A DNA stretch of 35,716 nucleotides from contig JAAYHB010000001.1 in NCBI GenBank assembly GCA_012727435.1, positions 1 to 35,716 of the forward strand. Direction: 5' to 3'. This DNA comes from Clostridiales bacterium. GTDB taxonomy: Bacteria; Bacillota; Clostridia; Oscillospirales; CAG-272. The position numbers were made by a program, and so were the translations under genes. Positions within the stretch are counted from its first letter, which is position 1. Each line of letters starts with the position of its first letter. This document shows, piece after piece, positions 27,050 to 33,636 of this stretch. Under the pieces are notes generated by a model. The model saw only the letters and a list, made by a program, of their open reading frames with translations, made no database searches and was not told the origin of the DNA.

Positions 27050-27208
27050 TTATCTGCTGCCTTTGGCCGGCTTCTGCTCGCAGGGCTGATTTGCAACGCC
27101 GCATGAGGTTTTGCAGGCCGACTGGCAGGAGGTCTGGCATTCACCGCAGCCACCGGTCACAGCGCTGTTTTTCAGGTTCCGGGTCTCGATTGTCTTGATT
27201 CTCTTCAT
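27050..27208 (-). CDS. scfA: SCIFF precursor peptide (six cysteines in forty-five)
   Basis: 52 residues. It begins MKRIKTIETRNLKNS, the conserved SCIFF leader, and has exactly six cysteines (C21, C24, C28, C32, C36, C43) with Thr and Ser residues between them, including Thr34 as a possible thioether acceptor. SCIFF is nearly universal in Clostridia; its biological role is still unknown. The start ATG at 27208 has GAGGTG 8 bases upstream. A longer reading from 27310 would run through the promoter and is rejected. The partner enzyme ScfB is next downstream. Confidence 0.97.
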   Translation of the reverse strand: MKRIKTIETRNLKNSAVTGGCGECQTSCQSACKTSCGVANQPCEQKPAKGSR

Positions 27209-27248
27209 CGTAGATACACCTCGCTGGTAGTTTTCGCTTATCAATGCA

Positions 27249-27277
27249 AGTATAGCACAACAGGCCGGATATGTCAA
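27249..27277 (-). promoter_or_regulatory. Sigma-A promoter of scfA-scfB
   Basis: On the minus strand: TTGACA (27272-27277), 17-bp spacer, TATACT (27249-27254), followed by a leader of about 35 bases to scfA. Confidence 0.88.
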
Positions 27278-27319
27278 TCTTTTTTGCTGCCTGACCGATG
27301 GTTTTTGCACTTCATAACC

Positions 27320-27356
27320 AAAAACAAAGAGGCTGCGGTTAGTTTTTACCGCAGCC
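27320..27356 (-). terminator. Probable terminator of the Cys-rich peptide gene
   Basis: A perfect 9-bp stem, GGCTGCGGT (27331-27339) with ACCGCAGCC (27348-27356), and an 8-base loop. On the minus strand it is followed by TCTTTG and then five T (27320-27324). The T run is displaced, so efficiency is uncertain. Confidence 0.65.
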
Positions 27357-27454
27357 CCGCCTTATTGCATTCTCTGCTTTTGGCAGAATCCTTTTATAAC
27401 CTTGTTGCCGGTGCCGGCACGTTAGTACACCGACCTCCGGAATATCCGCAATAT

Positions 27455-27646
27455 TCAGCAGCAGTCCTTGCGGCGGCGGCCTCCCTTGTTGCCCAGACCC
27501 AGTCCGAGCACCAGAGCCAGAGCGAACTCACACGCACAGCCGTCGCGCCTGCGCCTGCCGCAGCCTGCCGAGCTGCCTCCAAGCAGGCTTACCTGCCTGC
27601 AGCCATCGCCTTCAGGCCGAAGGTCAAAATCGCATCTTCTCGACAT
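27455..27646 (-). CDS. Small Cys/Arg-rich peptide, unknown function
   Basis: 63 residues with seven cysteines (5, 16, 29, 37, 39, 62, 63). It has a run of four arginines at 31-34, a short Ala/Leu/Gly hydrophobic segment (41-52), a GGRRRK stretch and a terminal C-C. The start ATG has a strong AAAGGAG 9 bases upstream, a sigma-A promoter lies about 120 bases further up, and a hairpin follows the gene, so expression is credible. I recognise no family. It could be a metal-binding or spore-associated peptide or an unassigned RiPP-like precursor. It is not a second SCIFF, because the SCIFF leader is missing. The frame is open 24 codons further upstream to a GTG without a ribosome site. Confidence 0.55.
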   Translation of the reverse strand: MSRRCDFDLRPEGDGCRQVSLLGGSSAGCGRRRRDGCACEFALALVLGLGLGNKGGRRRKDCC

Positions 27647-27772
27647 TACACTACTCTCCTTTTCCAAAAAATATGTACGGATGACGCCAGCTATTGTTTT
27701 GGTGAACGATGTAACCACCCGGCCTGCCCGGCAGCCGCTCGATTTCGCCCGGATTTCCCTCCGCTCATTATC

Positions 27773-27801
27773 ATTATAGTAAATTCGCGGATTTATGACA
27801 A
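27773..27801 (-). promoter_or_regulatory. Sigma-A promoter of the Cys-rich peptide gene
   Basis: On the minus strand: TTGTCA (27796-27801), 17-bp spacer, TATAAT (27773-27778). The region between the predicted start and the gene (27647-27766) shows no other feature. Confidence 0.72.
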
Positions 27802-27894
27802 TGTTTTTTGAATTATTTTTCTCACACCCGCGAAAAAGGCGGCGGAATGTATAATATTTTCAAATCAAGGAAAACTGTTATTGCGCGCCATAAT

Positions 27895-28168
27895 AAAGGC
27901 AGCACCGGCTGCCTTTGCGCGAATCTATATTTCTAAGGACCCAACCTCTTAACTTGCGGGGCTTTGCCCCGCAAACCTTTTTTCTTCGCGGGGCGCAGCC
28001 CCGCACCACTGCTCTTCTTCGCGATCTCTGCCCCGCACCCCGCTTTTTTTACTCCGGGGGCTCTGCCCCCGAACCCCCGCTCAAGACCCTTTTTGAAAAA
28101 AGGGTCTTGAGGATCCCTAAAAACTTTAAACAAAATCTCAACTCCTTTGTTGCGGGCCAACGTCCCGC
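27895..28168. repeat. Cluster of perfect palindromes (REP/MITE-like intergenic repeat)
   Basis: The 27802-28256 gap has no credible gene and holds at least five strong hairpins. These are AAAGGCAGC/GCTGCCTTT (27895-27916); TTGCGGGGC-TTT-GCCCCGCAA (27954-27974); GCGGGGC-GCA-GCCCCGC (27988-28004); CGGGGGC-TCT-GCCCCCG (28055-28071); and a 15-bp arm pair starting CTCAAGACCC (28080-28094 with 28097-28111, two-base loop). A weaker GCGGG/CCCGC pair follows (28152-28168). Tandem GC palindromes of this kind, ending in a long T/A-centred hairpin, are typical dispersed repeats in clostridial genomes. Copy number cannot be judged from one window. Confidence 0.75.
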
Positions 28169-28256
28169 GCTTTGCTGCCATGAGTATACTGGTAAAGTAA
28201 AAGCGAAGAAGATATGTATGCTGGAGTGGTTTTCGCATTCTCTCATGCAAAAAGCC

Positions 28257-28286
28257 AAAGCCCCCGCCGGACCCGGCAGGGGCTTT
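28257..28286 (-). terminator. Terminator of the hydrogenase operon
   Basis: The stem AAAGCCCC/GGGGCTTT extends inward with GCCGG/CCGGC across one mismatch. On the minus strand it is followed by TTT-GG-C-TTTTT, and on the plus strand by CTTTTT, so it can work both ways. It lies 10 bases past the hydA stop. Confidence 0.82.
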
Positions 28287-28296
28287 TTCTTCAAAA

Positions 28297-30018
28297 TTAC
28301 GCTTTTTTACGATTGAAGTAATGGGTATGCAGCAGGTGATGCGACTTCTCACCCAGCGGTTTTCCGAGAAATTCCTCATAAAGCTGCTTGATAGCCGGGT
28401 TTTCATGCGACTTGCGGATAGGCAGGTCTCTGTCGGCCTCATAAATTGCCGCAATGCGCTGCCGGCGCACTTCGTTTGTCACGCCGTAGGGCTGGCCGCC
28501 GCCGCCGATGCAGCCGCCGGGGCAGCACATGATTTCAATAAATGCATAGTCTGCCTTTCCGGCTTTGATCAGCTCCATGAGCTTTCGGGCGTTTGCCAGC
28601 GTGTGCGCCACTGCCACCTTGACAGGTGTGCCGTCGAGGTCAACCACGGCTTCCTTAATCCCTTCAAGCCCGCGGACATCCGTGAAATCAAGCGACGGCA
28701 GGGTCTTACCGGTGACCACTTCATAAACCGTGCGCAACGCGGCCTCCATAACGCCGCCGGTCGCGCCGAATATCACCGCGGCACCGGTCGAGAGCCCGAA
28801 CGGAGCGTCGTATTCCTCTTCCTCAAGGGCGCCAAAGTTAATTCCGGCCTGACGGAGCATCTTGGCAAGCTCGCGGGTGGTCAGCACCACATCGACATCG
28901 GGGTTCTTACCGTCAACGCTCATCTCGGGGCGCTGCGCCTCAAATTTCTTTGCAGTGCAGGGCATTATCGAGACCGAGAAAATGTCCTCGGGACGCTTGC
29001 CGATCTTATGCGGGTAGTAGCCCTTGGCAAGGGCGCCGAACATCTGCTGCGGCGACTTGCAGGTAGACACATGCGGGAGCAGTTCGGGATAATACTGCTC
29101 GATGAAGTTTATCCAGCCCGGGCTGCAGGAGGTGAGCATGGGCAAAACACCGCCGGTCTTGAGCCTGTGGAGCAGTTCGTGACCTTCCTCGATTATCGTC
29201 AGGTCGGCGGTGAAGTCGGTGTCAAACACCTTGTCAAAGCCGAGCGCGCGCAGCGCCGCGACCATCTTGCCGGTGACTACTTTGCCGGGCTCCATGCCAA
29301 ACTCCTCGCCGAGTGCAACCCTGACCGCAGGTGCGGTCTGGACGATTACAACCTTGTTCGGGTCGTTTATCGCCTCCCAGACGCGGTCGATATCCTCTTT
29401 TTCGGTTATCGCCGCAACCGGGCAGACCACCGAGCACTGACCGCAGGCCACGCAGGCGATGTCGGTGAGGTATTTGCCGAAAGCCGGCTTTATCTCAACC
29501 TCGTCACTCCTGCCGACATAGTCGAGCAGCGACAGCCCCTGAACCTTGGCACACATCTGGATGCAGCGGCCGCACTTGATGCATTTGTTGGGGTTGCGCT
29601 CAAGCGACGGGCTCGAATAATCTCCGTCAAGGTCTTTCTCGACCTGTTTGAAGGGATTCTCGCGGATACCGAGGTCGGAGGCAATCTTCTGCAGCTCACA
29701 GTTGTTGTTGCGCTTGCAGTAGGTGCAGTCCATTTGATGGTCGGCAAGCATCAGCTCGACTATCATCTTTCTGGCCTGGCGCACCTTGGGGGAGTTGGTG
29801 TGGACCACCATGCCTTCCCACACTCTGGTGGAGCAGGCGGTCTGCAGGGTCCTCGAGCCCTCTACTTCGACCACGCAAACCCGGCAGTTTGCCTTGATGT
29901 CAAGGTCGGGATGATAGCAGAGATAGGGGATGTCAATCCCCGCCTGCTTTGCGGCGTTCAGTATCGTGGTGCCCTCGGGAACCTGAATCTTTTTATTGTT
30001 TATTGTGATATTTACCAT
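28297..30018 (-). CDS. hydA: [FeFe]-hydrogenase catalytic subunit (NADH-linked, HydA/HndD type)
   Basis: 573 residues; it reduces protons to H2 at the H-cluster. Cluster sites in order: [2Fe-2S] Cys34, 45, 48, 62; His-Cys3 [4Fe-4S] His94, Cys98, 101, 107; two [4Fe-4S] sets, Cys146/149/152/156 and Cys189/192/195/199. The H-cluster motifs are TSCSPGW (Cys298), MPCTAKKFEAQRPE (Cys354) and MCCPGGCIGGGGQP (Cys499, Cys503). The small-subunit-like region and a short C-terminal tail with His residues complete the protein. It is the last gene of hydCBA; its ATG is two bases from the hydB stop and AAGGAGG lies within the end of hydB. Electrons come from NADH through HydB/HydC. Confidence 0.97.
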   Translation of the reverse strand: MVNITINNKKIQVPEGTTILNAAKQAGIDIPYLCYHPDLDIKANCRVCVVEVEGSRTLQTACSTRVWEGMVVHTNSPKVRQARKMIVELMLADHQMDCTYCKRNNNCELQKIASDLGIRENPFKQVEKDLDGDYSSPSLERNPNKCIKCGRCIQMCAKVQGLSLLDYVGRSDEVEIKPAFGKYLTDIACVACGQCSVVCPVAAITEKEDIDRVWEAINDPNKVVIVQTAPAVRVALGEEFGMEPGKVVTGKMVAALRALGFDKVFDTDFTADLTIIEEGHELLHRLKTGGVLPMLTSCSPGWINFIEQYYPELLPHVSTCKSPQQMFGALAKGYYPHKIGKRPEDIFSVSIMPCTAKKFEAQRPEMSVDGKNPDVDVVLTTRELAKMLRQAGINFGALEEEEYDAPFGLSTGAAVIFGATGGVMEAALRTVYEVVTGKTLPSLDFTDVRGLEGIKEAVVDLDGTPVKVAVAHTLANARKLMELIKAGKADYAFIEIMCCPGGCIGGGGQPYGVTNEVRRQRIAAIYEADRDLPIRKSHENPAIKQLYEEFLGKPLGEKSHHLLHTHYFNRKKA

Positions 30019-30020
30019 GT

Positions 30021-31289
30021 TTACTTTACCTCCTTCGCAGCGCCGATCCTGCCGTATAGCTCGTCGCCGAAGTACTGAAGAATCGATTTGATGGCGGTGG
30101 GGGCAGCCTGTCCCAGACCGCAGAGCGACGCCTGAGACATGACGTCAAGCAGGTTCCGGAGCAGCTCAAGCTCGGCATCTGTCGCCCTGCCGTCGACCAA
30201 CTTGTCAAGCAATCCCAGCACCTGTCCGAGCCCCTCACGGCAGGGCGTGCACTTGCCGCAGGATTCGTGATGGAAGAACTCCATTATCCTCATCAGGATG
30301 TCGAGCGTGTCTGCCCTGTCGTCGATTACGATGACGGCACCCGAGGCGATGCTCAGGTTGTAAGCGCGCATTTCGTTGGCGTCGATCTTCAGGTCAAGAA
30401 GGCTCGGAGGAATAATCGGACCCGACGGGCCGCCGAGTTGGACCATCTTAATGGCTCTGCCGCCCGGAACACCGCCGCCCAGCTCCTCGATTATTTCTCT
30501 GAGCGTGATGTCGTAGGTCACCTCGTAGAGCCCCGGACGATTGACGTTACCGCTGAGCGAGATCAGCTTTGTCCCGGTTGAGGTTTCGCTGCCGAACGCC
30601 GCGTATGCCGCGCCGCCCATGTCTATTATGTGCGGGATATTGGCGAATGTTTCGACATTGTTTATCTGCGTGGGTTTGCCGTTGAGCCCCTCGGTGGTCG
30701 GGTAGGGCGGCTTGAAGATCGAGCGCGCCGGCTTTCCCTCAAGGGCGGCAAGCAGGGCGAACTCCTCGCCGCAGACATACGAGCCGGCACCCGAGTAGAC
30801 GTCCATATCGAAGTCAAAGCCGGTGCCGAGTATGTTCTTGCCGAGGAACCCGGCTCCGCGGGCCTGTTTTATGGCATTATCAAGTATCTTTATCGCCTTG
30901 ATATATTCGCCGCGCACGAAAATCGCGCCGTAGTCCGCGCCGACCGCAAAGGCCGAGATAATCATGCCCTCGATGAGCTGGTGCGGGTCTTTTTCCATCA
31001 GGTATCTGTCCTTGAAGTTGCCGGGCTCACCCTCGTCGGCGTTGCAGACGACATATTTAGGCGAGCCGGTTGCGCGCCGAACGGACTCCATCTTTATTCC
31101 GGTCGGGAACCCTGCGCCGCCGCGGCCTCTGAGCCCCGAAGCCTTGACCTCGGCGATAATCGCATCGGGGGCCATTCCGAGCGCCTTTTTCAGGGAGGCG
31201 TAGCCGCCGGTCTTTATGTAATCATCAATCGAGTCGGGTGAAATGTTCCCGAAACGCGCGGTCAGCAGCTTTTTTTCCTTTTTGCTCAT
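30021..31289 (-). CDS. hydB: NADH-oxidising flavoprotein subunit of the hydrogenase (NuoF-like HydB, short form)
   Basis: 422 residues. FMN- and NADH-binding motifs are present: GLRGRGGAGFPTG (52-64), NADEGEPGNFKDR (83-95) and SGAGSYVCGEE (166-176). The [4Fe-4S] site is SCGKCTPCREG with Cys344, 347 and 350 plus Cys390. Unlike HydB of bifurcating enzymes (about 600 residues), it lacks both the N-terminal [2Fe-2S] thioredoxin-like domain and the C-terminal two-[4Fe-4S] ferredoxin domain. GAGGAGG lies 7 bases before the ATG, and the start overlaps the hydC stop as ATGA. Confidence 0.96.
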   Translation of the reverse strand: MSKKEKKLLTARFGNISPDSIDDYIKTGGYASLKKALGMAPDAIIAEVKASGLRGRGGAGFPTGIKMESVRRATGSPKYVVCNADEGEPGNFKDRYLMEKDPHQLIEGMIISAFAVGADYGAIFVRGEYIKAIKILDNAIKQARGAGFLGKNILGTGFDFDMDVYSGAGSYVCGEEFALLAALEGKPARSIFKPPYPTTEGLNGKPTQINNVETFANIPHIIDMGGAAYAAFGSETSTGTKLISLSGNVNRPGLYEVTYDITLREIIEELGGGVPGGRAIKMVQLGGPSGPIIPPSLLDLKIDANEMRAYNLSIASGAVIVIDDRADTLDILMRIMEFFHHESCGKCTPCREGLGQVLGLLDKLVDGRATDAELELLRNLLDVMSQASLCGLGQAAPTAIKSILQYFGDELYGRIGAAKEVK

Positions 31290-31747
31290 TTGCCAGCCCT
31301 CCTCAGCTCCTCAATGATCGAGGCGATTTTCTCGGGCGTCAGATTCCCGTAGACAGTCTCGCCTATCTGCATCGCCGGAGCCATCTCGCAGCAGCCGATG
31401 CAGCTTGTGTACTCAAGCGTAAACAGGCCGTCGTCGGTAGTCTCGCCCATTTTGATGCCCAGCAGCTTCTCAAGCTCGGCAACCACATTCACCGAGCCGT
31501 TCACATGGCAGGGCACGTCGTGGCAAACCTGAACTATGTATTTGCCCCTCGGCACCTCCGAGAACAGCGAGTAAAAGGTCACAAGGCTGTACACACGGCT
31601 CACCGGCAGGCCGGTCTCCTTTGCGAATGCCTTGATTTCCTCCTCAGTGAGATAGTTTTGCGGCTTGCTTCTCTGGTACTCAAGCATCGCGCCGAGCAGC
31701 CGGCCGGGAGAGTTCCCGTACTTGTCCAGCACTTCCTTCACGTCCAT
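31286..31747 (-). CDS. hydC: Thioredoxin-like [2Fe-2S] subunit of the hydrogenase (NuoE-like HydC)
   Basis: 153 residues, the usual NuoE size. The N-terminal helical bundle (LLGAMLEYQ, LTEEEIKAFAKETGLPVSRV) leads to the thioredoxin-like fold. The [2Fe-2S] ligands are Cys75 and Cys80 (VCHDVPCHVNG) and Cys116 and Cys120 (TSCIGCCEMAP). It passes electrons between HydB flavin and HydA. The ATG at 31747 was chosen because it matches the family N-terminus and has AAAGGAG 12 bases upstream. The frame is open 31 codons further back. First gene of the operon. Confidence 0.95.
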   Translation of the reverse strand: MDVKEVLDKYGNSPGRLLGAMLEYQRSKPQNYLTEEEIKAFAKETGLPVSRVYSLVTFYSLFSEVPRGKYIVQVCHDVPCHVNGSVNVVAELEKLLGIKMGETTDDGLFTLEYTSCIGCCEMAPAMQIGETVYGNLTPEKIASIIEELRRAGK

Positions 31748-31853
31748 AATGTGGCGTATCTCCTTTTGTGATTTGTTTTGGTCCCTGACAAGCATCCCGA
31801 GTAAGTCCAGGAACATACTTGCAGACACTTGCCTTGACAATAATTGTAAATGT

Positions 31854-31871
31854 ATGTTAATAAATTAACAA
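31854..31871 (-). promoter_or_regulatory. Rex operator in the hydCBA leader
   Basis: On the minus strand, TTGTTAA-TTTA-TTAACAT matches the clostridial Rex consensus TTGTTAANNNNTTAACAA at all but the last fixed base. It lies about 14-31 bases after the predicted transcription start, where bound Rex would block elongation or clearance. Rex leaves DNA when NADH/NAD+ is high, which fits an NADH-consuming hydrogenase. Confidence 0.82.
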
Positions 31872-31891
31872 CCGAAAAACACACCCGAATT

Positions 31892-31920
31892 ATTATAATA
31901 CAATCGTATATGTTTGTCAA
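31892..31920 (-). promoter_or_regulatory. Consensus sigma-A promoter of hydCBA
   Basis: On the minus strand: TTGACA (31915-31920), 17-bp spacer, TATAAT (31892-31897), both perfect. The leader to hydC is about 138 bases. Beyond the promoter, 31921-32157 shows no gene, hairpin with T run or other feature. Confidence 0.9.
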
Positions 31921-32157
31921 TTGAAAATTGACTAAATAATTCACATATTGCAGGCTTCGGCAGTATATAAAATTATGAGAAACTCCGGCAGACCGCAATT
32001 AAATGACAAAGCCGCCCAATTTTATGGACGACTTGTTTGCGCTCCCTTACTGAAATCAAGATGTGCATATTCGCCCGGCTGCTTTTGAATTCTCTACCGG
32101 ATGTCGCGGCATAAACCGATTCCGTAGGCCTTTTTATTCAAACCTCATCTTCCTGGT

Positions 32158-33636
32158 CTATTCTTGCCCGGTCTCCTCTCCGGTGTGCTTTTGCGATATT
32201 TCCCTGCTTAACATATCACAAACAATCGAGGCAATATGCGGGTCAAACCGCTGACCGCCCTGCAACCTGATTGTCTTGATTGCCGCCTGCTTGGCCGCGT
32301 CTGAATACCCGTCTAACTTGGCCCAGCGGTCAAAGCATTCGGCAATTGCTATAATTCTGGAGATAAGGGGGATTTCCTCACCCTTCAGCCCGAGCGGGTA
32401 GCCGGTGCCGTCCCATCTTTCGTGGTGGGCATAAACAGCCTCGGCCAAACTAAGCGTGTCGTCAAAAAGATTGAGTATGCGGTAACCTATTACCGCGTGC
32501 GGGCGCATCTTTTCCTCATCCTCGCTTGTCAGAGGGCTTTTAAGCAGTATGTCGTCGTCAATCACAATTTTACCGATATCGTGCAGGTATCCGGCCCGCT
32601 TCAGCCTGGCTATTTCGTTCTCCGGCAGGTTCATGACCTCGCCGATTTTCCCGCACATTTCACTGACCGCAATCGAGTGGCCGCGTTCGTCTGGCTTTTT
32701 GTTGTGCAGAGTCTCCACAATGGTGTTTATGATTTCCCTGCTGATTGACTGCCGGTTGATTGTTTTGTCCTTATACATGGCGTTTTCGGCATTGGCCAGC
32801 GTGACCTCGATTGACTGGTCGGGTGCGGTCTTCGTCTCGCAGCCTATCGAGGCGCTGCATTTAATCGCCTCAATTTGGGCATGAGCAAACCCCTGCCTTA
32901 TGCGCTCAATCACCGCCCTTGCAGCGACGGCGTCGGTCTTTGGCATCAGAATCACAAACTCGTCGCCTCCGACACGGGCGATATAATCGTTCTCCCGGCA
33001 GGACTCCTTGAGAATTTCGGCTGCCTTTTTGAGCAACTTATCCCCCGATTTGTGGCCGAAAATGTCATAGGTCATCTTAAGGCCGTTGATATCGGCAAAT
33101 ATAACCGAGAGCGGCAGGTTTTCCTCGGTGTCCATCCCACGCAGCGCTTTTTCAAAGCTGTTTCGGTTGTAAAGCCCTGTCAGCATGTCCCTGTAGATGA
33201 GGTGCTTTATCCACTCGTCACGCTTTTTGCGCTCGGAAATGTCCATGAAGGTGACAACTCCGCCCACAGTCACACCGTTATTTATCTGTGGGTATGAATG
33301 GTACTCTACCTCAATATGGGTGCCGTCTGCCCGCCAGAACACCTCGCTCTCAACGTCATAACCCCTGCCTTCCTTGATAGACCGGTACACCTTGCAATCC
33401 TCAACAGCCATAGGCGTACCGTCCTTGTAGCTGTGGTGTATCAGCTCGTGCATATTCTTGCCCAAGAGTTCCTCTGCGCTGCTGTATCCCAAAAGACGAA
33501 TACAGCTTTTGTTGCAAAAGGTGCACCTGCCCTCAAGGTCAATACCGTATATCGCCTCGGCTGTGCTGTCAAGAATAGACAGAAGCTGATTCACCGCCCA
33601 GTCCGGCACTTTTGGTCCTCTTGTCACCTCGCCCAT
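32158..33636 (-). CDS. PAS-GGDEF-HD-GYP cyclic-di-GMP signalling protein
   Basis: 492 residues, no membrane segment. PAS domain at about 16-138 (ILDSTAEAIYGIDLEGR start, DISERK end). GGDEF domain at about 146-300 with an intact GGDEF at 223-227 and an I-site R214-x-x-D217 five residues before it. However, the conserved Asn of the 'N-D--GH' substrate motif is Tyr190, which may weaken cyclase activity. HD-GYP phosphodiesterase domain at about 300-490 with His352-Asp353 (LHDIGK) and HHERWDGTGYP (GYP at 412-414). It can in principle make and hydrolyse c-di-GMP. The ATG at 33636 has GGGAGGG 9 bases upstream and overlaps the preceding EAL gene by 13 bases, so the two are translationally linked. Confidence 0.92.
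   Translation of the reverse strand: MGEVTRGPKVPDWAVNQLLSILDSTAEAIYGIDLEGRCTFCNKSCIRLLGYSSAEELLGKNMHELIHHSYKDGTPMAVEDCKVYRSIKEGRGYDVESEVFWRADGTHIEVEYHSYPQINNGVTVGGVVTFMDISERKKRDEWIKHLIYRDMLTGLYNRNSFEKALRGMDTEENLPLSVIFADINGLKMTYDIFGHKSGDKLLKKAAEILKESCRENDYIARVGGDEFVILMPKTDAVAARAVIERIRQGFAHAQIEAIKCSASIGCETKTAPDQSIEVTLANAENAMYKDKTINRQSISREIINTIVETLHNKKPDERGHSIAVSEMCGKIGEVMNLPENEIARLKRAGYLHDIGKIVIDDDILLKSPLTSEDEEKMRPHAVIGYRILNLFDDTLSLAEAVYAHHERWDGTGYPLGLKGEEIPLISRIIAIAECFDRWAKLDGYSDAAKQAAIKTIRLQGGQRFDPHIASIVCDMLSREISQKHTGEETGQE

Noticed and set aside
25633-27198. Long plus-strand open frame (521 codons) opposite scfB and scfA
   Set aside because: It is antisense to two unmistakable genes, and the translated product shows no family features.
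27050-27310. Longer reading of the SCIFF peptide from 27310
   Set aside because: It would translate through the consensus promoter at 27249-27277; the family N-terminus and GAGGTG ribosome site fix the start at 27208.
27915-28316. Plus-strand open frame of 133 codons in the palindrome cluster
   Set aside because: It runs through several perfect hairpins, has no ribosome site and its translation is rich in repeated Pro/Arg/Ala segments caused by the palindromes.
28321-30078. Long plus-strand open frame (585 codons) opposite hydA
   Set aside because: It mirrors hydA, whose clusters and motifs are complete. The antisense product has no recognisable domain and no ribosome site; it results from high GC codon structure.
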